Notes: generated from the sequence alone by a model not told the origin. A DNA stretch of 42,076 nucleotides from an uncultured Flavobacteriaceae bacterium (GCA_938017825.1 CALIJE010000050.1:1-42076); one strand, 5' to 3'. Counted from the stretch's first letter, positions 8,843 to 19,000 are shown. Program-made: numbers and translations.

Positions 8843-8935
8843 CAATGATTTTCTTAGGTAGTTGGTATATAATAATGCATCAATTCATCCGTTATAACTA
8901 TTATTTAGCCGACTTTTTATCCCTAATAGACTACA

Positions 8936-9961
8936 ATGAAACAACGCTTACTGCTTGTCCTATCAATTTTGGCCTTTGGCCTAGAGTCATACTCACAAGA
9001 GGGAATTCCTGTTTATTTTGACTATTTGGCTGATAATTACTATCTGGTATACCCTTCTATGGCAGGTATTGGAGAGGGAGCCAAGATAAGAGCAACGGCC
9101 CGTAAGCAATGGTTTGATGTACAGGATGCACCCAATCTACAAACTGCGAATTTTCATGCTAGATTAGGGGATAGTAATAGCGGAGTTGGCGTAATCGTTT
9201 TTAACGATGCCAATGGTTACCATTCACAATCTGGAGCCAAAGCGACCTATGCCCATCACCTGAAGTTAGGCGGAGATGCACGGTATCTGAATCAACTGTC
9301 GTTTGGTTTGAGCGGTACGTATTTGCAGAGTAGGTTAGATGAAAGCGAATTTGTTTCTCCCGGAGGCATACCTGACGGTGCCATTGGGAACGGTAACATT
9401 AGGGCGGGCTATTTTAATTTCGATGTTGGCCTTTCTTATAGTAAAATGGAGTTTTATTCGCACTTTGCCATTACGAATTTATTAACCGGAGCGAAGCGAA
9501 ATTTATATCGCGTGAATCGGGCAAATCCTAATAATGTACCTGCTATCGACAATTTGAGAAGATATTTGGTGTCGGCCGGTTATATTTTTGGGAGAAATGC
9601 ATGGCAGTATGAGCCATCGGTCTTGTTTCAATTAACCGAATGGACACGGGAAAAGACTATAGATATCAATGCCAAAGTTTACAAGGATGTAGATTTCGGG
9701 CGAATCTGGGGAGGGCTATCCTACCGCAGAAGTTTTGATGGTGCCACGTTTATCAATGGTGATACCTTCGGAGAACAAAGGCTGCAGCTTTTTACACCAA
9801 TTATTGGGGCGAATATCAAAAACTTCATGGTTTCGTATAATTACTCTTATCAGTCGGGATCGGCAATCATAGATAACGGTGGTTTTCACCAAATCACCCT
9901 AGGTTATGATTTTGGCCAAAGAGAACGCCGATACGATTGCTATTGTCCTGCAGCACAATAA
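8936..9961 (+). CDS. PorP/SprF family type IX secretion membrane protein (stand-alone)
   Basis: This is an outer membrane beta-barrel protein of the PorP/SprF family, 341 aa. Such proteins work with the type IX secretion system, often anchoring or exporting a specific adhesin. A signal peptide (MKQRLLLVLSILAFGLESYSQ) is followed by the N-terminal family motif YFDYLADNYYLVYPSMAGIG and by amphipathic beta-strands to the end (GYDFG near the C-terminus). No adhesin gene is adjacent, in contrast to the second PorP/SprF gene at 20149. The last residues, YDCYCPAAQ, contain a C-x-C pair, unusual for a barrel whose C-terminus normally ends in a strand. It converges with the VWA gene. Confidence 0.85.
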   Translation: MKQRLLLVLSILAFGLESYSQEGIPVYFDYLADNYYLVYPSMAGIGEGAKIRATARKQWFDVQDAPNLQTANFHARLGDSNSGVGVIVFNDANGYHSQSGAKATYAHHLKLGGDARYLNQLSFGLSGTYLQSRLDESEFVSPGGIPDGAIGNGNIRAGYFNFDVGLSYSKMEFYSHFAITNLLTGAKRNLYRVNRANPNNVPAIDNLRRYLVSAGYIFGRNAWQYEPSVLFQLTEWTREKTIDINAKVYKDVDFGRIWGGLSYRRSFDGATFINGDTFGEQRLQLFTPIIGANIKNFMVSYNYSYQSGSAIIDNGGFHQITLGYDFGQRERRYDCYCPAAQ

Positions 9962-9996
9962 AAATAGTGGGCCTACCCTTCCCAAGCTAGACCCAC
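9960..9996 (-). terminator. Possible terminator of the VWA-domain gene
   Basis: A 9-bp stem with one mismatch (GTGGGCCTA at 9967-9975 against TAGACCCAC at 9988-9996) is followed, on the minus strand, by a T-rich stretch (TATTTTTATT). It lies about 60 bases beyond the VWA stop in a convergent intergenic region. On the plus strand no T-run follows, so it would act mainly on the minus strand. Confidence 0.45.
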
Positions 9997-10053
9997 CTTC
10001 AACACCAACCTACCTAAGTTGATCTCAGTTGCCGACCGTTTATGACCGTCGGA

Positions 10054-11250
10054 TTAATCCCATCTGTAATTCTTTTTTTCAGCCTGCTTTTTTATGGCTC
10101 GTAACATCGCGTTTTCCAATTCTCCTTGTGCGCCTTCCTTTTGATTTTTGGCGATATAGGCTTCTCGCTTACTATTGGCTTCCTGTATTTCTTTTTGAAT
10201 TTGCTTCCGTTCTTTCTGTTTTGCACTTATAAAGGACTTCAGTTCTTCCTTCGATTTGCCTCTTAATTCAGCCGGCAATTCTTTATCGGGAATATCATCA
10301 ATGACCACGCTCTCTTCCTCTACGGCATCTACCAAATCCCATTTTGAATTTTTGTAAAGACTTGAACTCTTGCTTACTGCTCTTTTTACGGCAACACCTT
10401 CGGCCATGGTCATGGCATTTGTATCTTCGGTAAGTTGCGATTTCATCTTTGCTTGCCCCAAAGAGCCATATGATATGTAGGTCTTATTGAGTTTTGAGTT
10501 GAGTTTTATGATTACCTCATCGTACGGGGTATCAATATGAACCACCTTGCGGTTATGGTCTATGGCGATATATTCGCCGCCGGTCAAAGTTGCACCGTTT
10601 TTCCAAAAGGTATTGATACCTTGTTCGTAGTTACCGCAGAAAATGGTATTCACCACAATGTCTTTTTCCTTGGCATTGGTAACGGCATCTTGATAGTTCA
10701 ATTTTCCTTGATTAAAAGGCTCGTTACCAGCAATGAAGATCATTTTAAGGTTGTCGTCGTTCTTGCCCCATTCGAGCTGTTTTAAAGAGGTCTGTATTAC
10801 TTCACCACAGAATTCTTCACCGCCGTTGGTCGTCAGTGAAAATAGCTTTTCAGATATTTCGTCAAGGTCATCACTAAACCCGAGTACTTGTTGAATGTAC
10901 CCTTCTCTTGAAGATAGGCCGTCATTGCCGTATTGATATAATGCAATCTGCAATTCGGGAGTTTCTTCATTGCCGCAACGCGCTTGGGTAAATTTGTTGA
11001 CAATATCCCAGAGTTGTGCTTTGGCTTGATTGATGAGCCCGTCCATACTATTACTGGTATCTAGCAATAATGCGATTTTTACCATGTTGTTTTTGGGTTC
11101 GGTATCGACCAAGTTCACAGTGGCTTTCGCAATTAGGGGTTCACTTATTTTTTTTGATTTGAGTTCACATCCGTACCCAATCGTCAATGAAAGGGTCATT
11201 AGGCTAATTCCGGTTAAATTTTTCATTTTATTCTTAACGTATGTTTTCAT
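10054..11250 (-). CDS. VWA-domain protein, secreted or lipid-anchored
   Basis: This protein of about 398 aa contains one von Willebrand factor A domain. The metal-ion-dependent adhesion site is visible as D64-T-S-N-S in IALLLDTSNSMDGL, followed by alternating strands and helices (ELQIALYQYG, LKMIFIAGNEPF, IVVNTIFCG). The C-terminal third is rich in Lys and Glu and predicted to be helical or coiled coil. The N-terminus (TGISLMTLSLTIGYGC) looks like a signal peptide with a weak lipobox, so the protein is probably exported and perhaps lipid-anchored. The start may be ATG 11250 or ATG 11226; ATG 11307 is too far upstream. It is single and convergent with the PorP/SprF gene. Its partner and function are unknown. 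Confidence 0.82.
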   Translation of the reverse strand: MKTYVKNKMKNLTGISLMTLSLTIGYGCELKSKKISEPLIAKATVNLVDTEPKNNMVKIALLLDTSNSMDGLINQAKAQLWDIVNKFTQARCGNEETPELQIALYQYGNDGLSSREGYIQQVLGFSDDLDEISEKLFSLTTNGGEEFCGEVIQTSLKQLEWGKNDDNLKMIFIAGNEPFNQGKLNYQDAVTNAKEKDIVVNTIFCGNYEQGINTFWKNGATLTGGEYIAIDHNRKVVHIDTPYDEVIIKLNSKLNKTYISYGSLGQAKMKSQLTEDTNAMTMAEGVAVKRAVSKSSSLYKNSKWDLVDAVEEESVVIDDIPDKELPAELRGKSKEELKSFISAKQKERKQIQKEIQEANSKREAYIAKNQKEGAQGELENAMLRAIKKQAEKKNYRWD

Positions 11251-11465
11251 CTTGTTTCCGATTTTAAGGCAATGATTATGAGGTAAAAGTATCGGCATGT
11301 CATTCAAAAAAAAATCGATAATGAGTAAACGCGCCGCTTGATCGAGTGAAACGGATTCCTTGCTTCGTAAACCTATAAAACTGGCCCTGTAATCAATGAT
11401 TTTTGGGGTTTGACTATTTTTTAGTGCCGCATAAATCCGCTAAGTTTACGTTGTCTAAGACAGTT

Positions 11466-13670
11466 ATGAAGAAACTAGTATGCCTCATATTGCTTTTCCT
11501 TTTTGCCCTGGCGCCAGCTTGGTCACAGGTTCCTGAGCCCATGAATAAACGCTTTCGCCTTAAGGGATCTGTAAAGGCAAAAGAGTCATCCAAGCCTATT
11601 TCGGGAGTAGATGTTTCTACGAACAGCGGGGCTTATACCATAACCAATGCCCTAGGCGAATTCAATATCGTAGCTGCTGCCGGCGACGTACTCATCGTAC
11701 AAAGTCCCGATTTTGAAACGGTGCGCTACACGATCAAGGATGATGAAGATATTGCGGTGCTTGTTGAGGGCTATGATGGGGATGATAAGTTCATGGGAGT
11801 TCTCAAATCAGGTAGTTCTACTTCGAAGCACAAAATGTATCTCGATTCGGCACTCTTTTACAAGCGTACCGATATTGAAAAAAGCATCGATTTCATTACG
11901 CAGTCAATCGCACAATTGGGAAAAAGGGGCAACAGTGCCGAACTCGCCAGATCGTTAACCGCATTGGGCGAGGTTTATCAATACCATAAACAATATGATT
12001 TGGCCATTACCAGTTTTGTCGATGCCTTAAAGGCGAACAAAACGATACGAACGGCCCTTTTGCTAGGACGGGTTTATATCCTAAATGGCAATTATGATGC
12101 TGCAGAGGCTGAGTTTTTGCCTTTGCTGAAGATTCGAAGCATGGTGCCTTATCAAAAAGTTGCGTTATACGAAGGTCTCGGTGATGTATACAAGGGACAA
12201 GGTAATATTGAACAGTCCGTTGCCTATTATGAGGAAGGATTGAAAATCGCAAAAAAGAATCAGATTGCTCCAAAAATGGCAGATCTCAACTCACAAATCG
12301 CGGATGCCTATGCCAAGGACAACAAAAACATAGAGGCTGAAGGCTTTTATAAGAATTCGCTCGAACTGGCCTCGAGACAGGCTCCAAAGCGTTCTATTCA
12401 AGAAAAGGAAAAAGTCGCGGACTATTACAATCAGGCTAATCGTTACCCGGAGGAAATTCAAATGCGCAAGAACAGTTTAAATGAATTAAAGAAGCTTTCT
12501 GAGCAAAAGGTAGCGCGCGCTGCCTCGACATCTCGTCCCGATTCTATTACCACCCAACAAATCAATTACAAGATCGCAAACGCCTATATTGCGCAAGACA
12601 AGTTAGATGAAGCCATTCCGTATTTAGAGCGCAGCATTGTCGAAGCAAACGTAGATAATGATTTAATTGTTCGAAAAGATGCTACGCGCAAACTCTCTGA
12701 GGTATACAAATACAAAGGCGAGTTTTCTAAAGCATTGGAAACATATAAGGAGTACGCTTCGGTGGTCGATACCTTATATGCGCGTAAGGAACAAGAGCTA
12801 TCACAGGCAGCGCGATTTAATTTTGAGTTATCGAGCAAGCAAAATCGTATCGCAGGCTTAGAACAGGAGCGAGAGCTCTCCCAGAGCAAATATGATTTAG
12901 CGCTTACCCAGCAAGAACTATTTCAAAATAGTAATAAGATGCAGCGCTACGTTATCTACTCTTTGATCATAGGATTGATCTTAATGGCCTTGGCGGCCTT
13001 CTTTTTCTATCGGAACAACAAGCAGCAAAAGATATCGAATAACCTCCTGGCATTAAAATCATTGCGATCCCAAATGAACCCACATTTTATCTTCAACGCC
13101 TTGAATTCGGTAAACAATTATATCGCAAAGAGCGATGAACGCAGCGCAAATAGGTATTTGAGCGAGTTTTCAACTTTAATGCGCTCGGTATTGGAAAATT
13201 CGGAAGAGGATTTTATCCCCATGACCAAAGAACTCGAATTATTAGAGCTCTACGTAAAACTAGAGCACTCTCGCTTTCCCGAAAAATTCGACTACCAGAT
13301 CAATATAGCGGAACATGTAGACGTTGCTTCCTTTCAGATACCTCCCATGTTACTTCAACCTTATATAGAGAACTCTATTTGGCACGGACTCCGTTATAAA
13401 GATGAAAAAGGATTTCTGCATGTTGATATCACACAGAAAGATAAGGATACCCTGAAAATTGTCATCAAGGACAATGGCATTGGACGTAAAAAATCTGCCG
13501 CCCTAAAGACAAAGAACCAGAAGAAGCAAAAGTCTAAAGGAATGGGCAACATCAAAAAGAGGGTTGCAATTTTGAACGATATGTACAAGGATAAGGTCGA
13601 TGTATATATTGCCGATTTGGAAAGTGATGGCACGGGTACACAAGTTACATTTACATTAAAGAAAGACTAA
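11466..13670 (+). CDS. TPR sensor histidine kinase, LytS/YehU class, with N-terminal carboxypeptidase-regulatory-like domain
   Basis: This membrane sensor kinase (734 aa) pairs with the LytTR regulator that follows. A signal peptide (MKKLVCLILLFLFALAPAWSQ) is followed by a CarboxypepD_reg-like beta domain (about residues 30-90, GSVKAKESSKPISGVDVST...NALGEF). A series of TPR-like helical repeats runs to about 465, then one membrane helix at about 494-515. The cytoplasmic His_kinase domain carries the phospho-acceptor H540 in QMNPHFIFNALNSV, and the ATPase part shows QPYIENSIWHGL and DNGIGRKKSAAL. The start at 11466 is set by the signal peptide. Its stop overlaps the next start by one base (TAATG), indicating translational coupling. 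The stimulus is unknown, but the sensor faces the periplasm. Confidence 0.93.
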   Translation: MKKLVCLILLFLFALAPAWSQVPEPMNKRFRLKGSVKAKESSKPISGVDVSTNSGAYTITNALGEFNIVAAAGDVLIVQSPDFETVRYTIKDDEDIAVLVEGYDGDDKFMGVLKSGSSTSKHKMYLDSALFYKRTDIEKSIDFITQSIAQLGKRGNSAELARSLTALGEVYQYHKQYDLAITSFVDALKANKTIRTALLLGRVYILNGNYDAAEAEFLPLLKIRSMVPYQKVALYEGLGDVYKGQGNIEQSVAYYEEGLKIAKKNQIAPKMADLNSQIADAYAKDNKNIEAEGFYKNSLELASRQAPKRSIQEKEKVADYYNQANRYPEEIQMRKNSLNELKKLSEQKVARAASTSRPDSITTQQINYKIANAYIAQDKLDEAIPYLERSIVEANVDNDLIVRKDATRKLSEVYKYKGEFSKALETYKEYASVVDTLYARKEQELSQAARFNFELSSKQNRIAGLEQERELSQSKYDLALTQQELFQNSNKMQRYVIYSLIIGLILMALAAFFFYRNNKQQKISNNLLALKSLRSQMNPHFIFNALNSVNNYIAKSDERSANRYLSEFSTLMRSVLENSEEDFIPMTKELELLELYVKLEHSRFPEKFDYQINIAEHVDVASFQIPPMLLQPYIENSIWHGLRYKDEKGFLHVDITQKDKDTLKIVIKDNGIGRKKSAALKTKNQKKQKSKGMGNIKKRVAILNDMYKDKVDVYIADLESDGTGTQVTFTLKKD

Positions 13671-14398
13671 TGACAATAAGAGCAATTATCGTAGAAGATG
13701 AGGCCAATAGTCGCGAAATACTGCGCAACTATTTGAAAAAATACTGCCCCGAGGTAGATTTAAAGGGAGAAGCCGCATCTATACAGGAGGGACTAAAACT
13801 TATTGGTGAAAATGATCTAGATCTTGTTTTTCTTGATGTGGAGATGCCATTCGGGAATGCCTTTGATCTATTGGATAAGGTTCCTGAACGAAATTTTGAA
13901 ACTGTCTTTGTTACCGCATACAATCATTATGCGATGGATGCCTTGAACAATCATGCCGCCTATTATTTAATGAAGCCGATTAATATCGATGAATTAGTGA
14001 AAGCGGTTGAGTATGTTGTCGAAATTAGAAAAAAGGAAAATGCTTTGGAGGATAAGGTATTACAGCCGAAACTGAAATCGGTCGAGGGTAAAATTACACT
14101 TCCCCAACAAGATGGCTTTCAAGTGCTGAATGTTCAAGATATACTCTACTGCAAGGCCGATGACAATTACACCGAAATATTTTTAGAGAACAAAAAGATT
14201 CTGGTCAGCAAAACCCTTAAGTATTTCGAGGAAGCCTTAGCTGAATTCCCGTTTGCCCGTATTCACAAATCGTATTTGGTAAATGTCAATGAGGTGATCA
14301 AATATCGCAAGGGCAAAGGTGGCAGTGTTGTCGTTTCCAACGGAAAGGAATTATCTGTTTCCGCATCAAAAAAGAAAGAATTTCTAGCCTATTTTTAG
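13670..14398 (+). CDS. LytTR-family response regulator
   Basis: This is the cognate regulator of the upstream kinase, 242 aa. The receiver domain covers about residues 1-120, with acidic E9/D10, phospho-acceptor D56 in LVFLDVEMP, the Thr in FVTAYNHYA and the Lys in LMKPINI. The LytTR DNA-binding domain (about 140-240) shows DILYCKADDNYTEIFL and FARIHKSYLVNVNEV, the usual LytTR signatures. The ATG overlaps the kinase stop codon. LytTR proteins bind paired direct repeats upstream of targets. I did not recognise such a pair in the window. Confidence 0.95.
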   Translation: MTIRAIIVEDEANSREILRNYLKKYCPEVDLKGEAASIQEGLKLIGENDLDLVFLDVEMPFGNAFDLLDKVPERNFETVFVTAYNHYAMDALNNHAAYYLMKPINIDELVKAVEYVVEIRKKENALEDKVLQPKLKSVEGKITLPQQDGFQVLNVQDILYCKADDNYTEIFLENKKILVSKTLKYFEEALAEFPFARIHKSYLVNVNEVIKYRKGKGGSVVVSNGKELSVSASKKKEFLAYF

Positions 14399-14422
14399 GA
14401 ACTAATAACAAACGTGTACTAT

Positions 14423-14938
14423 ATGATTACAAGAACCATAAATGGGAAAACACCTCAAATAGGTGAAGATTGCTTTATAGCTGAAAATGCCGTTATCGTC
14501 GGTGAGGTCAGCATGGGAGATCAATGCAGTATTTGGTACAATGCAGTTTTGCGCGGTGATGTTCATTATATCAAGATGGGGAGTAAGGTAAATGTTCAAG
14601 ATGGTGCTGTTGTGCATTGTACCTACCAAAAATCCCCTACTACGATTGGTAATAACGTCTCGATCGGTCATAATGCCATTGTGCATGGATGCACCATTCA
14701 AGACAACGTGTTGATAGGCATGGGTAGTATCGTCATGGATGATTGTGTCGTTGAAAGCAATAGTATTGTTGCAGCAGGGGCCGTGGTAACCAAAGGAACC
14801 AGGATTCCTTCAGGAACTGTGTTTGCGGGCATGCCGGCCAAAAAAATCAAAGATATTAGTCCAGAACTTAGCCAAGGGGAAATTGATCGTATAGCGAACA
14901 ACTATGTAAAATATTCAAGTTGGTTCAAAAAAGAATAG
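14423..14938 (+). CDS. Gamma-class carbonic anhydrase-like hexapeptide protein
   Basis: This is a left-handed beta-helix protein of 171 aa, related to gamma carbonic anhydrases (YrdA/PaaY/Cam type) that bind zinc or iron at trimer interfaces. Hexapeptide repeats run through the middle (GEVSMGDQCSIWYNAVLRGD, GSKVNVQDGAVVHC, GNNVSIGHNAIVHGC). The three metal-binding histidines expected for the class are seen in VVHC, SIGHN and IVHGC. The C-terminal helix ends YVKYSSWFKKE. I chose ATG 14423; an upstream GTG at 14414 would add only three residues. It lies 24 bases downstream of the regulator gene. Whether it is an active carbonic anhydrase is not decided by the sequence. Confidence 0.9.
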   Translation: MITRTINGKTPQIGEDCFIAENAVIVGEVSMGDQCSIWYNAVLRGDVHYIKMGSKVNVQDGAVVHCTYQKSPTTIGNNVSIGHNAIVHGCTIQDNVLIGMGSIVMDDCVVESNSIVAAGAVVTKGTRIPSGTVFAGMPAKKIKDISPELSQGEIDRIANNYVKYSSWFKKE

Positions 14939-14988
14939 GTTCCTTCGTCTTCGTGTCACTATCGGATGGATGCTTGCGCTAAAACTTG

Positions 14989-14996
14989 TATTTTTG
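14989..14996 (+). promoter_or_regulatory. Bacteroidota -7 promoter element of fabD
   Basis: TATTTTTG matches TAnnTTTG and stands 18 bases before the fabD ATG. No clear -33 element is seen at standard spacing. Confidence 0.45.
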
Positions 14997-15014
14997 AGGC
15001 CTAAAACTCTTTAA

Positions 15015-15899
15015 ATGAAAGCATACATTTTCCCCGGCCAAGGCGCACAATTTGTTGGAATGGGCTTGGATTTATACGAAAAACATCCATTGGCTCAGGA
15101 ACTTTTCGAACGCGCCAACGAAATTTTAGGCTTCTCTATAACGGATATCATGTTCGAAGGTACGCCAGAAGACTTAAAGCAAACCAAGGTCACACAACCC
15201 GCAATTTTCTTGCACTCTGTCATATTGAGCAAAGTGCTAGGTGATTCTTTCAAGCCAGATATGGTAGCAGGACATTCGCTTGGCGAATTTTCGGCCTTGG
15301 TGGCAAACGGATCCTTAAATTTCGAAGACGGTTTACAATTGGTCTCGAAAAGGGCCATGGCCATGCAAAAAGCATGCGAAATGCAATCGAGTACAATGGC
15401 CGCCGTTTTGGGATTGGAAGATGCAGTTGTAGAGAATATCTGTGCTGCAGTAGATGGTATTGTAGTAGCAGCAAACTACAATTGCCCAGGACAGCTCGTG
15501 ATTTCGGGTGAAATGGATGCTATTGAGAAGGCCTGTGAAAAAATGAAGGAAGCCGGAGCGCGCAGAGCTTTGGTACTGCCAGTGGGTGGGGCTTTTCATT
15601 CACCATTGATGGAGCCTGCACGCGAAGAATTGGCCGCTGCAATCGAAAATACCGTTTTCGCAGAGCCCCAATGCCCTATTTATCAAAATGTAAGTACCGT
15701 AGCGGAGACCAATGCCGCAAACATTAAGCAAAACTTAATCTCACAACTTACCGCTCCGGTTAAATGGACACAGAGTATTAAGAACATGGTCGCAAATGGA
15801 GCTACGGATTTTATCGAAGTAGGGCCGGGTCGAGTTTTGCAAGGCCTTGTAAGAAAAATCTCTCCAGAAGTACAAACATCGGGTGTCGAACCTAATTAG
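15015..15899 (+). CDS. fabD: Malonyl-CoA:ACP transacylase (FabD)
   Basis: FabD moves the malonyl group from CoA to acyl carrier protein, supplying type II fatty acid synthesis in the cytoplasm. The protein (294 aa, normal length) starts with the family motif FPGQGAQFVGMG. It has the active-site Ser88 in GHSLGEFSAL, the second catalytic residue H195 in GGAFHSPLM, and the late motif VGPGRVLQGL. Unlike many bacteria it is not beside fabH, fabG or acpP here. The gene stands alone between the carbonic-anhydrase-like gene and the adhesin cluster. Confidence 0.96.
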   Translation: MKAYIFPGQGAQFVGMGLDLYEKHPLAQELFERANEILGFSITDIMFEGTPEDLKQTKVTQPAIFLHSVILSKVLGDSFKPDMVAGHSLGEFSALVANGSLNFEDGLQLVSKRAMAMQKACEMQSSTMAAVLGLEDAVVENICAAVDGIVVAANYNCPGQLVISGEMDAIEKACEKMKEAGARRALVLPVGGAFHSPLMEPAREELAAAIENTVFAEPQCPIYQNVSTVAETNAANIKQNLISQLTAPVKWTQSIKNMVANGATDFIEVGPGRVLQGLVRKISPEVQTSGVEPN

Positions 15900-16008
15900 A
15901 GCGCATTTTGTCGATCAAAACCCATATTTAAAGACTTTTCTCAAGGTGGTGGCTGTTTTTTTTATTAATATTGAGGCCCATTTTACTAGACCTACTGCTG
16001 TGTAGCAT

Positions 16009-16034
16009 ATTGAATTCATTTTGATTCAATTGAA
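16009..16034 (+). promoter_or_regulatory. Inverted repeats ahead of the adhesin operon
   Basis: ATTGAAT (16009-16015) pairs with ATTCAAT (16024-16030) across an 8-nt spacer. The second arm is part of a perfect palindrome TTCAATTGAA (16025-16034) that ends five bases before the adhesin ATG. It may be an operator or a leader hairpin. The AT-rich composition makes chance occurrence possible. The rest of 15900-16039 shows nothing I can name. Confidence 0.3.
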
Positions 16035-16039
16035 CAGCT

Positions 16040-19000
16040 ATGATTGTGAAAAAAAGTAGATGTTTTCTTCAGAACGGAACGCATCATCTCTTTAAATATA
16101 TACTTTTCATAGGCTTTCTATGCGCCTTTAGTTTCACTCAGGCGCAGGTTATGTCTATTTCTGCTCCCGATCCCGATGGCTCGGAAACAGATGTTGCTCC
16201 TGATGATAATATTGTCTTTCGGGTGAGAAAAGGTGCTTCAGCTGTTGCTGTTCCTTCTTATACAGTAAATTATACGGTTTCAGGCACCGCAACCAATGGC
16301 ACCGATTATGACAATCTTTCCGGTCAGGTCCTGGTTTCAGGGGCTACAGGTGTTACATTTACCGATATTACCATAAATATTACCGATGATGCCATTGTAG
16401 AGGAGCTCGAAACATTGACAATTACATTACAAGCCGGTGTGGGGTATATTCTTAACGCCAGCTTGAACGAGGCAACAGCTCAAATTACCGATAACGATGT
16501 GGGCCTTGTTTTTTTTGATAATGTGAGTGCTGCTTTTATTCCAACGGTTGTAGAAAATGGCACAGATTTGCCCACGCCCGAGTTTGGACAATTTAGGCCC
16601 AACATTGACAAGGCCAATGGCACCTCCGCGAACCTTGTTGTTGATTATACGGTTACCGGTTCCGCTTCGGGCACTGATTATACCCTTACCAATGCTGTAG
16701 TGCTTTCATTTGTCAATAACGGTGCGTCAAGGGTAAGAAATATAAGGGTTGCCCCTATAGATGATTCGTTAGCTGAAATTGATGAAACTGTCATTATTAC
16801 CCTAACAGGAACAAATAATCCATTGTATACCATAGGTTCGCCAGCTACCTCGACGATTACTATTTTAGACGATGACTGTCCTGCAGGAACGGTAGCTCCT
16901 GTTTTAGACAACAATCCTACCGCATTTTGTGATGTTGCGGGGGTAGATTTAGGTTCATTTTTTTCGGGCACAGCTCCTGTTGGCGCTGAGCTGCGCTGGA
17001 GTTTGCTCCCAGCACCTTCTACCGCCGGTCAGCTTTTAACGCCCGCAGAGGCAAGCAATGCCCCGGCAGATAGCTATTATGCCGTGTTTTGGGCCGCTGC
17101 TGAAGCCTGTGCGAGTCCATCCGCAGGACCCGTTGCAATTACCATAAATCAGACACCAGATACTGGTACAGCAACGCAAGGCCTTTCTAGGTGTAATGAT
17201 ATTGCAAACGGTCAAACCACCATTGATTTGGATAACACCTTAACGGGAGAGGATACTGGTGGTACTTGGAGCTTTGTTTCGGGTCCCCCCGGCAGTGATC
17301 CAGAAATACCAAATGTTAACAATGTAGTCAACTTTGATGGCAATGAGGCAGGTGTGTATACCTTTCGCTACGAGCTTACGGCCATACCACCTTGTTTGGA
17401 TCAGGCAATAGAAGTAAGTATCTCGGTTTCAGATTGTAATCCTTGTGTAGCCGGAGACCAGGCCCCAGTACTGAACGCTAGTGTGCCGACCGAATTCTGC
17501 GACAATATCAATGTGAGTCTTGATAACTATACCAACAGTGTTGGCCCCGATTTGGTAAATGCCCCTTTAACGTGGAGTTCCTCCGCTGATTTGCTCGATG
17601 AAAGTTCGCATCTAACACCCGCGCAGGTGGCAAGCCCAATGGCAACTACCTATTATGGCTTTTTCTATGATTCCGACAATTCATGTGCGAGTCCCCCATT
17701 GGTAATTACCCTTAGCTTAACTACAACACCCGATGCCGGGACGGCGAATCAAGGACTTTTTAGTTGCAACGTTTCAGCTAATGGGGACACGACCTTTGAT
17801 CTCGACGACGGTCTTACAGGAGCCGACCCAGGGGGTACTTGGGCGATAGTTTCGTTTCCGGCAGGCGGCACCTCGGAAACACCGAACGCTTCGAATGTGG
17901 TCAATTTTAACAACAACGCATCAGGAAATTATGTATTTAGATATACGCTTACCGCAGTTGCACCATGTACGGACCAAACTGTTGATATTACCATAGCGGT
18001 TTCGGATTGCGATCCTTGTATTGCAGGGAATGCCCCTCCAGAATTAGACACTTCGGTACCGACCGTTTTCTGCGATGAAGTTGACATTAGCCTAAATGAT
18101 TACACCAATACGGTTCCTCCTGCCGGGACCGTTTTACGATGGAGTCTTACGGCCCCTACAGATACTAATATACCTGCAGCACAACCTCCGGACAATCCAC
18201 TTCCAGGTACCTATTTTGGCTATTTTTACGATGTTGGCAACGATTGTGCCAGTCCGGCCTTAACGGTGCAGATCACCTTAAATTCATCACCGGAAATTAC
18301 TGCTACCTCTGGAGACCTAAGATGTGGGCCAGGCGAAGTTACGTTGACGGCATCAGCAACCGGTAATCCTACCTTTAATTGGTACACCTCTGAGACGGGA
18401 GGTATTTTAGCAGGTACAGGTGCAAGCTTTACGCCTACACTTTCTCAAACAACTACGTTTTATCTAGAAGCCACGGAGAATGGCTGCGCTACCTCTCCTA
18501 GGATTCCGGTAACTGCCTCAGTACAAATTCAGCCCTCAGCGGGGATACCGTCATTGAGCCCATCGGCTTGTAATGACCCTGCATTTGGTAGTACAGTTAT
18601 TGACCTTGATGATTTATTGATCGATGAGGATTCTGGTATTTGGGTTTTTACCTCTGGTCCTGAAAATGTGCCTATAGCTCCGGGCAACAATGTAGATTTT
18701 GATGGTCGACCTGATGGGGATTATGTATATACTTTTTCTACCAATACGGCACAAGCGCCTTGTATTGATGAGGTGGTCTCCGTTACCATTGCGATCAGTA
18801 GTTGTGATACCGACGCCGATGGGGATGGTCTCTTGGGTGGTTTGGAAGCCATATTGGGGACCGATCCGAATAATAATGATACCGATGGTGATGGTATTTT
18901 GGATAATGTTGAAGTAGGTCCTGATACCGATAACCCGCTCGATGAAGATGGGGACGGCATTATTGATGCTTTGGAATCGACCCTGTTGGATGAGGATGGG

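Noticed and set aside
10032..10052. Hairpin CCGAC...GTCGG near the VWA stop codon
   Set aside because: Only 5 bp pair, the loop is 11 bases and no T-run follows on either strand.
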